Shown here: piece after piece, positions 7,925 to 16,556 of the stretch
Position numbering within the stretch: the stretch's first letter is position 1
Layout: the number at the start of each line of letters is the position of its first letter
Assembly (NCBI RefSeq): GCF_028864635.1
Contig: NZ_CP104850.1
Span: 812,001-876,000 of the forward strand
Length of the DNA: 64,000 nt
Reading direction: 5' to 3'
Source of the DNA: Cloacibacterium sp. TD35
Lineage (GTDB): Bacteria; Bacteroidota; Bacteroidia; Flavobacteriales; Weeksellaceae
Translations under genes and position numbers: made by a program
Notes under the pieces: generated by a model
The model's database searches: none
Seen by the model: the letters and a program-made list of their open reading frames with translations, nothing else
What the model was told of the DNA's origin: nothing

Positions 7925-8977
7925 TTATTTCTTCAAAAAAGCATCCCAACCTTGCGCAGTAATTTGCGCCAGTTCGTTGCTTCCTCGTAAAACCATAAAA
8001 TTACCCTGTTCCAAATCTACAGCGTGACCAATCACCGTAAAATCTGGATGATTTCTCAGTTTTTCAAAATCGTTTGGAGAAATGGTGAATAATAGTTCAT
8101 AATCTTCACCACCACTTAATGCACACATTGCAGGATTAAGGTTAAATTCATCTGCGGTAGTAATCGTAAGCGTGTCTAAAGGAATTTTTTCTTCATACAA
8201 TCTGAAACCAACTTTACTTTGGTCAGAAAGATGCAGGATTTCCGAAGCCAAACCATCAGAAACATCAATCATAGAAGTCGGTTTTATGTAGAGTTCTTCT
8301 AACGTTTTCTTGATGTCTGTTCTTGCTTCAGGTTTTAATTGACGTTCCAAAATGTAATCATAGCCTTCCATTTCAGGTTGCATATTCGGATTGGTTAGAT
8401 AAACGGTATGTTCTCTTTCCAAAATTTGTAAACCCATGTAAGCGCCACCTAAATCTCCGGTAACTACTAATAAATCGTTAGGTTTTGCACCATTTCTGGT
8501 AACTATATTTTCAGAATTTTCTAATCCAATAGCAGTAATGGTAATCACTAAACCAGAGGTAGAACTGGTAGTATCTCCACCCACTAAATCTACATTGTAT
8601 TTTTCGCAAGCTCTGTAAATTCCATCGTAAATTTCATCAAGAGCTTCCACAGGAAATCTGTTAGAAACCGCCATAGAAACTAAAATCTGTGTAGGTACAG
8701 CGTTCATTGCGGCAATGTCGCTTAGATTTACAACAACCGCTTTGTACCCTAAATGTTTCAATGGAACATAGCCCAAATTAAAATGCACTCCTTCTGCTAA
8801 AACATCAGACGTAATCACTACTTTTTTCCCTTCAGGATTTATGATTGCGGCGTCATCACCAATAGAACATTCGGTGGAAGAATTCTTAATAGGGAAATTT
8901 TCGGTAAGATGTTTAATCAATCCAAATTCTCCTAATTCAGAAATTGGTGTTAATTGAGGTTTTTTATCTTCTAACAT
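7925..8977 (-). CDS. thiL: Thiamine-monophosphate kinase
   Basis: A 350-residue enzyme of the AIR synthase-related (PurM/ThiL) superfamily that phosphorylates thiamine monophosphate to thiamine diphosphate with ATP. The N-terminus has ELGEFGLIKHL; the Mg/ATP site has SIGDDAAII, followed by TSDVLAEGVHF. LVGGDTTSS and MIDVSDGLASE, together with LSGGEDYELLFT, are ThiL hallmarks. No TPP riboswitch-like sequence is evident upstream. The thioesterase gene lies 60 bases upstream in the same direction; they may or may not be co-transcribed. Confidence 0.93.
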   Translation of the reverse strand: MLEDKKPQLTPISELGEFGLIKHLTENFPIKNSSTECSIGDDAAIINPEGKKVVITSDVLAEGVHFNLGYVPLKHLGYKAVVVNLSDIAAMNAVPTQILVSMAVSNRFPVEALDEIYDGIYRACEKYNVDLVGGDTTSSTSGLVITITAIGLENSENIVTRNGAKPNDLLVVTGDLGGAYMGLQILEREHTVYLTNPNMQPEMEGYDYILERQLKPEARTDIKKTLEELYIKPTSMIDVSDGLASEILHLSDQSKVGFRLYEEKIPLDTLTITTADEFNLNPAMCALSGGEDYELLFTISPNDFEKLRNHPDFTVIGHAVDLEQGNFMVLRGSNELAQITAQGWDAFLKK

Positions 8978-9037
8978 AATTGTAAAGGCTAAGTAAAATA
9001 AAATGAGCCAAAATTTTGACTCTTAATTTTTTAAAAT

Positions 9038-9538
9038 TTAACGATTTAAATCCATTAAACTCGCATCTATATTTTCTGGACGGAAAGGCAATGCTTTAAT
9101 GTCTTCTCTAGAAAGCAGTTTAGTATTTTCGGTCTTAAACTGATTCATCACCACCAAAATATCATCTGGCGGAGTGGTGGTTTTTCTGAGCATCATATCA
9201 ATCCAAACTCCCATTGCTTCGGCAGTTGCACAATGTGTACCGTCTGGCAAATAGAACTTGTGCGTGAATTGGTAAATACTTGCATCTTCAGAGCTTCCAG
9301 AAATTTCTAATGAAACAATCACTTCTTGGTCAGCATGAACTTCCTTAAAAAAAGAATATCTTTCATGCAAAATTACAGGGCCAATTCCCCATCTGTTGAG
9401 TTGAGCAACGCCCATTTTATGTTTTGTCATAAAAGCCATTCTTGTTTGCGCACAATATTGCACATAAGAAGAGTTTGCTAAATGTCTGTTGGCATCTATA
9501 TCGCTCCAGCGAACTTCGTGTTTATGGTAGTAAATCAT
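9038..9538 (-). CDS. Acyl-CoA thioesterase, hotdog fold (4HBT/YbgC-like)
   Basis: A 166-residue protein. The opening HEVRWSDIDANRHLANSSYVQY is split here as HEVRWSDIDANRHL then ANSSYVQY, and holds the catalytic Asp of 4-hydroxybenzoyl-CoA thioesterase-type hotdog enzymes (R-x-x-D-x-D-x-x-x-H). It resembles acyl-CoA or acyl-ACP thioesterases hydrolysing acyl chains from CoA/ACP. The exact acyl substrate cannot be read. A TATTTTTG promoter box (complement of 9558-9565) sits 20 bases upstream of the ATG, back to back with the flavoprotein gene. Confidence 0.85.
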   Translation of the reverse strand: MIYYHKHEVRWSDIDANRHLANSSYVQYCAQTRMAFMTKHKMGVAQLNRWGIGPVILHERYSFFKEVHADQEVIVSLEISGSSEDASIYQFTHKFYLPDGTHCATAEAMGVWIDMMLRKTTTPPDDILVVMNQFKTENTKLLSREDIKALPFRPENIDASLMDLNR

Positions 9539-9557
9539 TTTTAAGTTTTTTAGGCTT

Positions 9558-9565
9558 CAAAAATA
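9558..9565 (-). promoter_or_regulatory. Candidate -7 element TATTTTTG for the thioesterase gene
   Basis: Complement of CAAAAATA. It matches TAnnTTTG and leaves a leader of roughly a dozen bases. No TTG at the right spacing was seen. Confidence 0.45.
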
Positions 9566-9616
9566 CGCAATAATCGTGGTTTTAAAAAATTTAACACAAA
9601 GGCGACAAGTTTTATT

Positions 9617-9624
9617 TATTTTTG
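9617..9624 (+). promoter_or_regulatory. Candidate -7 element TATTTTTG for the flavoprotein gene
   Basis: Matches TAnnTTTG, 61 bases before the ATG at 9686. The -33 TTG is not evident. It lies back to back with the thioesterase promoter. Confidence 0.4.
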
Positions 9625-9685
9625 CAAAGAATTCAAGTCCTGAACTTTTGGTTCTTTTGTCTTGAAGCAAGAGAACAGATAAAAT

Positions 9686-10894
9686 ATGAAAAAGAAAATC
9701 ACCATCATTGGAGGCGGCGCTGCAGGATTTTTCTGTGCAGCAAACCTCGATGCAGAAAAATACTACGTTACTATTTTAGAACAAAATAATGAAACCCTCC
9801 AAAAAGTAAAAATCTCTGGAGGCGGAAGATGTAATGTAACTCATGCCTGCTTTGATCCTCGTGAATTGGTGAAATTTTACCCAAGAGGAAACAAAGAATT
9901 GCTAAGCGTTTTCAGTAAATTTAAACCAGGAGATACGATGGATTGGTTTGATCAACGAAATGTTTCGTTGAAGATAGAAGATGATAACAGAATTTTCCCG
10001 GAAAGTAATTCCTCCCAAACCATTATAGATTGTTTCTTGAAAGAAGTTCAAACTAAAAATTTTGAAATCAAAACACAATCAGTCGTTTTAGAAATTCAGA
10101 AATTAGAAGAAGGCTATAAAATCATCACCAAAGAAGGAGAAATTCTTACCGATTATGTAATTTATACCACAGGAAGTTCGCCGAAATCTTTGAAAATGAT
10201 TGAAAATTTAGGGCATAAAATTGTTTCGCCAGTTCCGTCATTATTCACTTTTAATATAAAAAATGATGTACTGAATGATTTAATGGGAACGAGTTTTCCT
10301 CATGCAGAAGTTTCTATTCCAAAATTGAAAATGGAAGAATTTGGTCCACTTCTCATTACGCATTGGGGACTTTCTGGTCCTGCCATTCTTAAACTTTCTG
10401 CTTGGAAAGCCAGAGAACTTTCTGATTTAAAATATAATTTCGAGATTAAAGTCAATTTCATAGGCGTAGACAAAGAACAAGCGGAAGAACTTTTCAAAAA
10501 TTACAGAGAAGAAAATCCCAAAAAAACAATTGGTAATGCGAAAGTTTTTGAAATTACCACTCGCTTTTGGCACCGAATTTTGTGGTTGTCTAAAGTAGAT
10601 TTGGAGAAAAATATTTCTCACATCACAAAGCAAGAACTCCAAAAAATTCTAGAAAATCTTTGTGAAAACACAATGCAAGTCAAAGGAAAATCTACCTTTA
10701 AAGACGAATTTGTAACTGCAGGTGGTGTAGATTTGAAGGAGATAAATTTCAAAACGATGGAATCTAAAATTTTGGAAAATTTCTACATTGCAGGAGAAGT
10801 TTTGAATATTGACGCTGTAACTGGAGGTTTTAATTTCCAAGCTTGTTGGAGTGAAGCATGGCTGATTGCGCAGGATTTGAATGCTAAAAATTAA
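9686..10894 (+). CDS. NAD(P)/FAD-dependent oxidoreductase, HI0933/BaiN family
   Basis: A 402-residue flavoprotein. It begins with the dinucleotide fold IIGGGAAGFFCAANL and the HI0933-type motif KVKISGGGRCNVTH near residue 40-53. The C-terminus has IAGEVLNIDAVTGGFNFQ, the second FAD-binding block typical of this family. Some relatives reduce bile-acid enones (BaiN) but the general family function is not established, so no substrate is given. Its last 4 bases overlap the convergent end of the DUF4403 gene, leaving no room for a separate terminator. Confidence 0.87.
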   Translation: MKKKITIIGGGAAGFFCAANLDAEKYYVTILEQNNETLQKVKISGGGRCNVTHACFDPRELVKFYPRGNKELLSVFSKFKPGDTMDWFDQRNVSLKIEDDNRIFPESNSSQTIIDCFLKEVQTKNFEIKTQSVVLEIQKLEEGYKIITKEGEILTDYVIYTTGSSPKSLKMIENLGHKIVSPVPSLFTFNIKNDVLNDLMGTSFPHAEVSIPKLKMEEFGPLLITHWGLSGPAILKLSAWKARELSDLKYNFEIKVNFIGVDKEQAEELFKNYREENPKKTIGNAKVFEITTRFWHRILWLSKVDLEKNISHITKQELQKILENLCENTMQVKGKSTFKDEFVTAGGVDLKEINFKTMESKILENFYIAGEVLNIDAVTGGFNFQACWSEAWLIAQDLNAKN

Positions 10895-12252
10895 AAACTC
10901 ATTCCCTCGATTTTCAATTCTACTTTTGCATAAGTATCAACTACCGTTGTAATATGTTCATCAGAAATTAAGAATTCTGTAGGTTTAAAATCCATTACTT
11001 TTCCCGAAAGTTTAAATCCTTTTTGGTATTCTTTGTTGAAGCTTTCTTCAATAGATTTTTTTGATGCGTTTTCGAGTTCTAAAAACGGAATTCCGTAGTC
11101 TTGTTCAATCATTCTCACTATTTTTCCTTCAAAAAGTGAAGTGATTGCTTTGTGAAAAATATTTTTGGTTTTCAGTTTAAAATCAGATTTGGTGAATCCT
11201 ATTTTATGTTTTTGGGCGTCATAAATGAGTTTTCCTTTGATATAAGAAATGCCATTTACTTTTCCAGAAGTTTGAATTTCGATGACTACATTTTCGTTTT
11301 CTGCATAGACTTTTATGTCTTCTACTTTAATTTTTGATTTCCCTTCGTTAAAAGGAAATTCTTTCCCTAGAAATTGTTTTTGGGCAATCGTTGTAGCTTC
11401 AGAAAAAGGAATATTGGTGGTGGTTTTGAGCAGAAATTCTCTACCCAGATTTTGAGCAGAAGTAAAATAAGGAACCGCATTCACCAAAGGATTTTTCGAA
11501 GGTTTGGTTCCCACAAATGTTTCTGAGAATAAGTCAATAGAAACCGTAGTTTTCATCTTGTCAAGGTAAATTTCTAGGGGCGACATTTTTACGGTTTGCG
11601 GAGTGATTTTCAGCCAAGTATTGTATTCATCAGAAATCTTCATAGGTTCAGAAAAGTTATTCCAAACTTTGAGAATATACGGTTGAAGATTCATTTTTTG
11701 TTGGATTTGTGCATCAATCATGTTGGTAAAATCCTTTTGTTGTTTCACCAAAATTTTTTCAATGACACTAGCTAAAGGAAATTTTATTTTCCCAAAATCT
11801 AAGACCGGTTTTTCTCGCCAAACAAAACCAGCGGTAGAAGTAGTGGTTTTTACTTGCCAATTTTGTAGAAATTCTACCGATGAAATAAAATTCATCACCA
11901 CTCTGAAATTGGTTTCTTGATAAGAGTATAAACCGAGCGTTCCAATGCCTTTTTCTGCCCAAATTTTAAGCGGAACAGAAAACATTAATCTATTATTGGT
12001 TAATGCTTTCATAACGATTTCGCCATCTTTTTCTACTTTGGTTTTCAGTTGGTCATTATCATTATTTTCATAGGATTGGTCTTCGTAAAGTGTTCCAGTG
12101 ATGGATTGGTTCGTTAATCTTTGGATTTCAGAAATCGGCAAAGAAATCGGCACGGAAATACTAGAAGGAATCTTCGGAAACTGATGTGTTTCGGTTTGTG
12201 AAAAACTGAAAATGGATAAAAATATGAATAGGAGTGATATTCTCATTCTCAA
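10891..12252 (-). CDS. DUF4403 family exported protein
   Basis: A 453-residue protein with a signal peptide at residues 1-19 (MRMRISLLFIFLSIFSFSQ). The repeated pattern SVPISLPISEIQRLTNQSI and later long amphipathic segments match DUF4403, a family of large secreted or periplasmic proteins. Structural relatives suggest TULIP-like lipid-binding folds, but the function is unknown. It starts 2 bases after the mutS stop codon, so it is almost certainly transcribed with mutS. The 3' end overlaps the convergent flavoprotein gene by 4 bases. Confidence 0.78.
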   Translation of the reverse strand: MRMRISLLFIFLSIFSFSQTETHQFPKIPSSISVPISLPISEIQRLTNQSITGTLYEDQSYENNDNDQLKTKVEKDGEIVMKALTNNRLMFSVPLKIWAEKGIGTLGLYSYQETNFRVVMNFISSVEFLQNWQVKTTTSTAGFVWREKPVLDFGKIKFPLASVIEKILVKQQKDFTNMIDAQIQQKMNLQPYILKVWNNFSEPMKISDEYNTWLKITPQTVKMSPLEIYLDKMKTTVSIDLFSETFVGTKPSKNPLVNAVPYFTSAQNLGREFLLKTTTNIPFSEATTIAQKQFLGKEFPFNEGKSKIKVEDIKVYAENENVVIEIQTSGKVNGISYIKGKLIYDAQKHKIGFTKSDFKLKTKNIFHKAITSLFEGKIVRMIEQDYGIPFLELENASKKSIEESFNKEYQKGFKLSGKVMDFKPTEFLISDEHITTVVDTYAKVELKIEGMSF

Positions 12253-12254
12253 AT

Positions 12255-14834
12255 TTATTTCCCAATCATCTTTTTAATTGCATTCAACTTCATTAATGCT
12301 TCAATTGGTGTTAAAGTATTGATATCAATTTTAGTAAGTTCTTCTCTGATGTTTTCCAAAACAGGATCATCCAATTGGAAGAAAGACAACTGAAGATTTT
12401 CTTCAGTCACACGTTTTATTTTTTCGGTAGAACCACTTTGAGAGCGAGAATCTTCCAAAGTTTTCAGAATTTCAGAAGCTCTGTTTACTACTTTTGAAGG
12501 CATTCCTGCTAATTTTGCAACGTGAATCCCGAAACTGTGTTCACTACCGCCAGCAACCAGTTTTCTGAGGAAAATAATATTGCCTTTGTTCTCCTGAATT
12601 GTCACGTGGAAATTTTTGATTCTCTCAAAATTCACGCTCATTTCATTGAGTTCGTGGTAATGCGTGGCGAAAAGTGTTTTCGGTTGAGTAGAATGCTGAT
12701 GAAGATATTCTGCAATCGCCCAAGCGATGGAAACCCCGTCATAAGTAGAAGTTCCACGCCCAATTTCATCAAGCAAAATCAAACTTCTCTCAGAAATATT
12801 GTTCAAAATATTCGCCGCTTCATTCATTTCTACCATAAAAGTAGATTCTCCAGCAGAAATATTATCGGTAGCGCCAACTCTAGTGAAAATTTTATCTAAA
12901 ATGCCAATTTCGGCATGTTTTGCAGGGACGAAACTTCCAATTTGCGCCAGTAAACAAATAATGGCAGTTTGTCTTAAAATCGCAGATTTACCCGCCATAT
13001 TTGGCCCGGTAACCATAATGATTTGTTGAGAATCTTTATCTAGAAAAACATCATTCGGAATGTATTTTTCTCCTAAAGGAAGTGATTTTTCTATAATTGG
13101 ATGTCTTCCTTCTTTAATATCAATCGCAAAAGTTTCGTTGAGGACGGGCTTTGTATAATTTTCAGAAATAGAAAGTTCCGAAAGCGAAACCGCACAATCA
13201 ATTTGAGCAATTAATCTAGAATTTTCTTGAATTTGGTCAATATACATCAGTACATTTTCACAAACCTGACGATATAATTGATGTTCAATCTGCGAAATTT
13301 TTTCTTCCGCTCCGAGAATTTGCGTTTCGTATTCCTTCAATTCTTCGGTAATGTAGCGTTCTGCGTTTACCAAAGTTTGTTTACGAATCCAATCTTCTGG
13401 AACCTTGTCTTTATGCGTGTTTCTAACCTCGATGTAGTAACCAAAAACATTATTAAAATCAATTTTTAGAGAAGAAATTCCCGTTCTTTCTATTTCTCTT
13501 TGGCACATTTCATCAAGAAAACCTTTCCCTTTGCTTTGAAGATTTCTCAATCTGTCGAGTTCTTCCGAAATTTCGGATTTGATGACATTTCCTTTGTTGA
13601 GGTTTACTGGAAGTTCTTCATTCAAATGATTTTGAAGATAAGAAATTAGTTCTTCCAAATTGTTCAGAGGTTCTAGCCAAGCCAAAACATCGTGATGAGA
13701 ACTCAATAATTCTCTAATTTTCTGAATATTGATTAAACTCTGACGAAGATAGCCGAGTTCTTTCGGTGAAATTTTTTCGGCAGCTAATTTCCCAATCAAT
13801 CTATCTAAATCTGAAATTCCTTTCAATAAATCTAAAATTTCAAATTTTAAAGAATCTTCTTTGTTGAAAAATTCAATTAAGGAAAGTCTGCGGTTGATTT
13901 CGTTTACTGATTTTAGAGGCAAAATTAATCTTCTACGAAGCAATCTTCCTCCCATTGCAGTGGAAGTTTTGTCAATTATATCGAGCAAAGATTTCCCTTG
14001 AAAATTACTAGAATGTACAATTTCTAAATTTCGCAAAGTGAAATTGTCCATCATCAAATAATCATCTTGCGGAATGCTCTGTATTTTTGTAATGTGTTGT
14101 AAAAGAGCGTGATGTGTATCTTCAACTAAATAAGCGAAAATCGCTCCAGCTGCAGTAATTCCCAATTTTTGTTCTTCAATTCCGAAACCTTTTAGCGATT
14201 TGGTTTTGAAATGGGAGTTCAGTTTTTCGTAGGCAAAATTATATTGATACGCCCAATCTTCTAGCTTGAAACAGTTTTTATTTTTAAGTTGGGAAGGAAT
14301 TTCTGCAGTTCTTTGGTAAATAATTTCCGAAGGATCAAAGGTGTGAACAATGTGTAAAAGTTTCTCTAAGTTACCTTCTGCCACAAGAAATTCACCCGTA
14401 GAAACATCTACTAATGCGATCCCAAATTTCTCTTTTTCTTTGTGAAGAGAAAGCAAGAAATTATTTTTCTTAGAATTCAAAACCTGCTCGTTAAACGTAA
14501 CTCCTGGAGTAACTAACTCTGTAACGCCACGTTTCACAATTCCTTTTACCATTTTAGGATCTTCTAGTTGGTCACATATTGCAACACGCATTCCTGCTCT
14601 TACCAATTTTGGCAAGTAAGAATCTACAGAATGATGCGGAAAACCTGCTAACTCAATATGACCTTCTCCATTGGCTCTTTTAGTAAGAACAATCCCTAAA
14701 ATCTGAGAAGTTTTAATGGCATCTTGACCGAAAGTCTCATAGAAATCTCCCACCCGAAAAAGTAACAAAGCATCAGGATATTTCGCCTTGATGGTATTGT
14801 ATTGTGTCATTAACGGAGTTTCTTTTTTTGCCAT
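12255..14834 (-). CDS. mutS: DNA mismatch repair ATPase MutS
   Basis: An 859-residue full-length MutS. The mismatch-recognition Phe-x-Glu is F31-Y32-E33 in RVGDFYETFG. The core and lever domains follow. The ATPase domain has Walker A GPNMAGKS (residues 610-617), LILLDEIGRGTSTYDG (Walker B and signature) and TLFATHYHEL. A C-terminal helix-turn-helix dimerisation region follows. It recognises mispairs and recruits MutL (not in the window). It heads a two-gene unit with the DUF4403 gene. Confidence 0.97.
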   Translation of the reverse strand: MAKKETPLMTQYNTIKAKYPDALLLFRVGDFYETFGQDAIKTSQILGIVLTKRANGEGHIELAGFPHHSVDSYLPKLVRAGMRVAICDQLEDPKMVKGIVKRGVTELVTPGVTFNEQVLNSKKNNFLLSLHKEKEKFGIALVDVSTGEFLVAEGNLEKLLHIVHTFDPSEIIYQRTAEIPSQLKNKNCFKLEDWAYQYNFAYEKLNSHFKTKSLKGFGIEEQKLGITAAGAIFAYLVEDTHHALLQHITKIQSIPQDDYLMMDNFTLRNLEIVHSSNFQGKSLLDIIDKTSTAMGGRLLRRRLILPLKSVNEINRRLSLIEFFNKEDSLKFEILDLLKGISDLDRLIGKLAAEKISPKELGYLRQSLINIQKIRELLSSHHDVLAWLEPLNNLEELISYLQNHLNEELPVNLNKGNVIKSEISEELDRLRNLQSKGKGFLDEMCQREIERTGISSLKIDFNNVFGYYIEVRNTHKDKVPEDWIRKQTLVNAERYITEELKEYETQILGAEEKISQIEHQLYRQVCENVLMYIDQIQENSRLIAQIDCAVSLSELSISENYTKPVLNETFAIDIKEGRHPIIEKSLPLGEKYIPNDVFLDKDSQQIIMVTGPNMAGKSAILRQTAIICLLAQIGSFVPAKHAEIGILDKIFTRVGATDNISAGESTFMVEMNEAANILNNISERSLILLDEIGRGTSTYDGVSIAWAIAEYLHQHSTQPKTLFATHYHELNEMSVNFERIKNFHVTIQENKGNIIFLRKLVAGGSEHSFGIHVAKLAGMPSKVVNRASEILKTLEDSRSQSGSTEKIKRVTEENLQLSFFQLDDPVLENIREELTKIDINTLTPIEALMKLNAIKKMIGK

Positions 14835-14886
14835 ATGATTTATTCTTTAACGCAAAAGCGCAAGATATTGTTAAAACTATTTTATA

Positions 14887-14894
14887 CAAAATTA
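14887..14894 (-). promoter_or_regulatory. Candidate -7 element TAATTTTG for mutS
   Basis: Complement of CAAAATTA; matches TAnnTTTG and lies 52 bases upstream of the mutS ATG, directly next to the palindromic element that starts at 14899. If real, the -33 region falls inside that element. Confidence 0.4.
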
Positions 14895-14898
14895 CTGT

Positions 14899-14986
14899 TT
14901 TTAAGTCGCAAAGATTCATCAGAGATGAATGATTTTGTTCAAAAAAATAAAAATTTTGTCAAAGACAAAATTCTTGCGACTTAAAA
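14899..14986. repeat. 88-bp palindromic element with three nested hairpins
   Basis: The outer arms are a perfect 13-bp inverted repeat: TTTTAAGTCGCAA at 14899-14911 and its complement at 14974-14986. Inside lie two perfect hairpins: ATTCATC-AGA-GATGAAT (14914-14930) and AATTTTGTC-AAA-GACAAAATT (14952-14972). The fold is a closed outer stem with two branches, like an imperfect cruciform. It has no coding potential and sits in the divergent gap between mutS and the SpoU methyltransferase gene. It resembles REP/MITE-type intergenic repeats; I found no second copy in this window. It could instead be a structured regulatory site. Confidence 0.7.
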
Positions 14987-15033
14987 GCATTCGAAAATCA
15001 AGATTTATATTTCGCCTTTGTATTATAAAACCT

Positions 15034-15041
15034 TAATTTTG
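15034..15041 (+). promoter_or_regulatory. Candidate -7 element TAATTTTG for the methyltransferase gene
   Basis: Matches TAnnTTTG, 14 bases before the ATG at 15056. The nearest TTG (15018-15020) is only 13 bases away, shorter than usual. Confidence 0.45.
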
Positions 15042-15055
15042 CCAAAAATACAAAA

Positions 15056-15592
15056 ATGCAGCCTACCAAAAAACTGAAATTAGAAGAATTAGGAAGAATA
15101 GATGTAGAAACCTTCAAGAATACGGAGAAAATTCCGTTAGTGGTGGTTTTAGATAATATCAGAAGTATGCATAATGTAGGTGCGGCTTTCCGAACTGCAG
15201 ATGCTTTTTTGGTAGAGAAAATTTTATTATGCGGAATTACACCAAAACCTCCTCACAGAGAAATCCATAAAGCAGCACTTGGCGCAACTGAAAGTGTAGA
15301 TTGGCAATTTTACGAAAGCGTGAAAGAAGCAGTAATTGATTTAAAAACTTTGGGTTATGAAGTTGTTGGGATTGAACAAACTACTAATTCTGTGATGATT
15401 ACGGATTTTAACATTGATAAAACTAAAAAATATGCTTTGGTTTTAGGCAATGAGGTTGATGGTATTTCAGATGAAATCCTTACAGATTTAGATGAATGTC
15501 TAGAAATTCCACAGTTGGGAACTAAGCATTCTCTTAATGTTTCGGTTTGCGGTGGAATCGTGATGTGGGAATTTTTTAAAAATTTGAAGTAG
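15056..15592 (+). CDS. SpoU/TrmH family RNA 2'-O-methyltransferase
   Basis: A 178-residue SPOUT methyltransferase. The three family motifs are present: motif 1 LDNIRSMHNVGAAFRTADAF (residues 32-51), motif 2 ALVLGNEVDGI, and motif 3 LGTKHSLNVSVCGGIVMWEF, which form the trefoil-knot SAM site. There is no N-terminal L30e-like substrate-binding domain, so it resembles TrmH/TrmL-type tRNA enzymes more than RlmB. The target nucleotide cannot be read from sequence. It is a single-gene unit ending at the shared terminator at 15629-15654. Confidence 0.9.
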   Translation: MQPTKKLKLEELGRIDVETFKNTEKIPLVVVLDNIRSMHNVGAAFRTADAFLVEKILLCGITPKPPHREIHKAALGATESVDWQFYESVKEAVIDLKTLGYEVVGIEQTTNSVMITDFNIDKTKKYALVLGNEVDGISDEILTDLDECLEIPQLGTKHSLNVSVCGGIVMWEFFKNLK

Positions 15593-15628
15593 AAAGTCCG
15601 AAAAATTTGTATAAAAGTTCATTATAAA

Positions 15629-15654
15629 AAAATCCCGAAAATTTTCGGGATTTT
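15629..15654. terminator. Bidirectional terminator, perfect palindrome
   Basis: AAAATCCCGAAAA joined directly to its complement, flanked by A on the left and T on the right. It sits between the convergent methyltransferase gene (ends 15592) and zinc metallopeptidase gene (ends 15663). Confidence 0.85.
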
Positions 15655-15662
15655 AGTTTTTA

Positions 15663-16511
15663 TTATTTTAAAAGTTGATCAAAAGTATTTCCTTGGGTAA
15701 AATCTCCAGAACTATAACCTTTCATAAACCATTCTACACGCTGTTCTGAACTACCATGAGTAAAAGCTTCTTGGTTTACATAGCCCGCCGTTCTTTTTTG
15801 GATATTATCATCGCCTACTGCTGCTGCAGCTTCCATAGCGCTTTGAATATCTTGAGGATCAAGGAATTTTTCTCTGTTATCGGTTTGTTTTGCCCATAAA
15901 CCTGCGTAGAAATCGGCTTGTAATTCTGTAGCTACTGAAACTCTATTCATATCAGCTTCGGAATATTGTCCTCTTGTGCGCATTTTATCTACTTGCTGAG
16001 TAGTTCCTAAAATCGTCTGAATGTGATGCCCAATTTCGTGAGCTAAAACATATGCCACCGTAAATTCTGTAACACGAGCGCCAAATTTTTGTTGCATTTC
16101 GCCAAAGAAACTCATATCCATATATACCGTTTCGTCTGCAGGGCAATAAAATGGTCCCATAGCAGCTTGTGCAGTTCCGCAGTTAGATTGTGTTACATTT
16201 TCGAAGAGTACAATTTTTGGGTCTCTGTATTGCATTCCGTTTTCTGAGAAAATTTTATCCCATGTTTGGTTGTTTTCCGCAGAAAGCATTCTTATAAATT
16301 CTCTTACCTGAATTTCTTCTGATGTAAGTTTTCTTTGTTCCGTTTGAGGAGTGTTGCCAACGCCATTATTTAAAATAGCAGAAGGATCGCCTCCCAAGAA
16401 AAATATAATTGCAGCAATGATTAAAGTTCCTAATCCACCTCCTACTAGCATCCCTCCACCAGAACCTCTTCTATCATCTACATTATCTGCTCTGTCGTTT
16501 GTCCATCTCAT
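15663..16511 (-). CDS. Neutral zinc metallopeptidase, YpfJ family
   Basis: A 282-residue membrane-anchored protein. It opens MRWTNDRADNVDDRRG, then a Gly-rich stretch and one transmembrane helix at about residues 25-45, as usual for the YpfJ (PF04228) family. The zinc site is HEIGHHIQ with H158, E159 and H162. A downstream ELQADFYAG segment supplies the third ligand Glu/Asp region. The catalytic domain probably faces the periplasm. The physiological substrate is unknown. It follows the LtaS-like gene by 45 bases in the same direction. Confidence 0.9.
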   Translation of the reverse strand: MRWTNDRADNVDDRRGSGGGMLVGGGLGTLIIAAIIFFLGGDPSAILNNGVGNTPQTEQRKLTSEEIQVREFIRMLSAENNQTWDKIFSENGMQYRDPKIVLFENVTQSNCGTAQAAMGPFYCPADETVYMDMSFFGEMQQKFGARVTEFTVAYVLAHEIGHHIQTILGTTQQVDKMRTRGQYSEADMNRVSVATELQADFYAGLWAKQTDNREKFLDPQDIQSAMEAAAAVGDDNIQKRTAGYVNQEAFTHGSSEQRVEWFMKGYSSGDFTQGNTFDQLLK

Positions 16512-16556
16512 GATTTTAATATTTTAGATTTAGTGATGGATAAATGTAATAAAAAA

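Noticed and set aside
14899-14986. CRISPR repeat or tRNA-like structure
   Set aside because: There is no spaced direct repeat and no acceptor/anticodon arm pattern; the structure is a closed inverted repeat with two inner hairpins.
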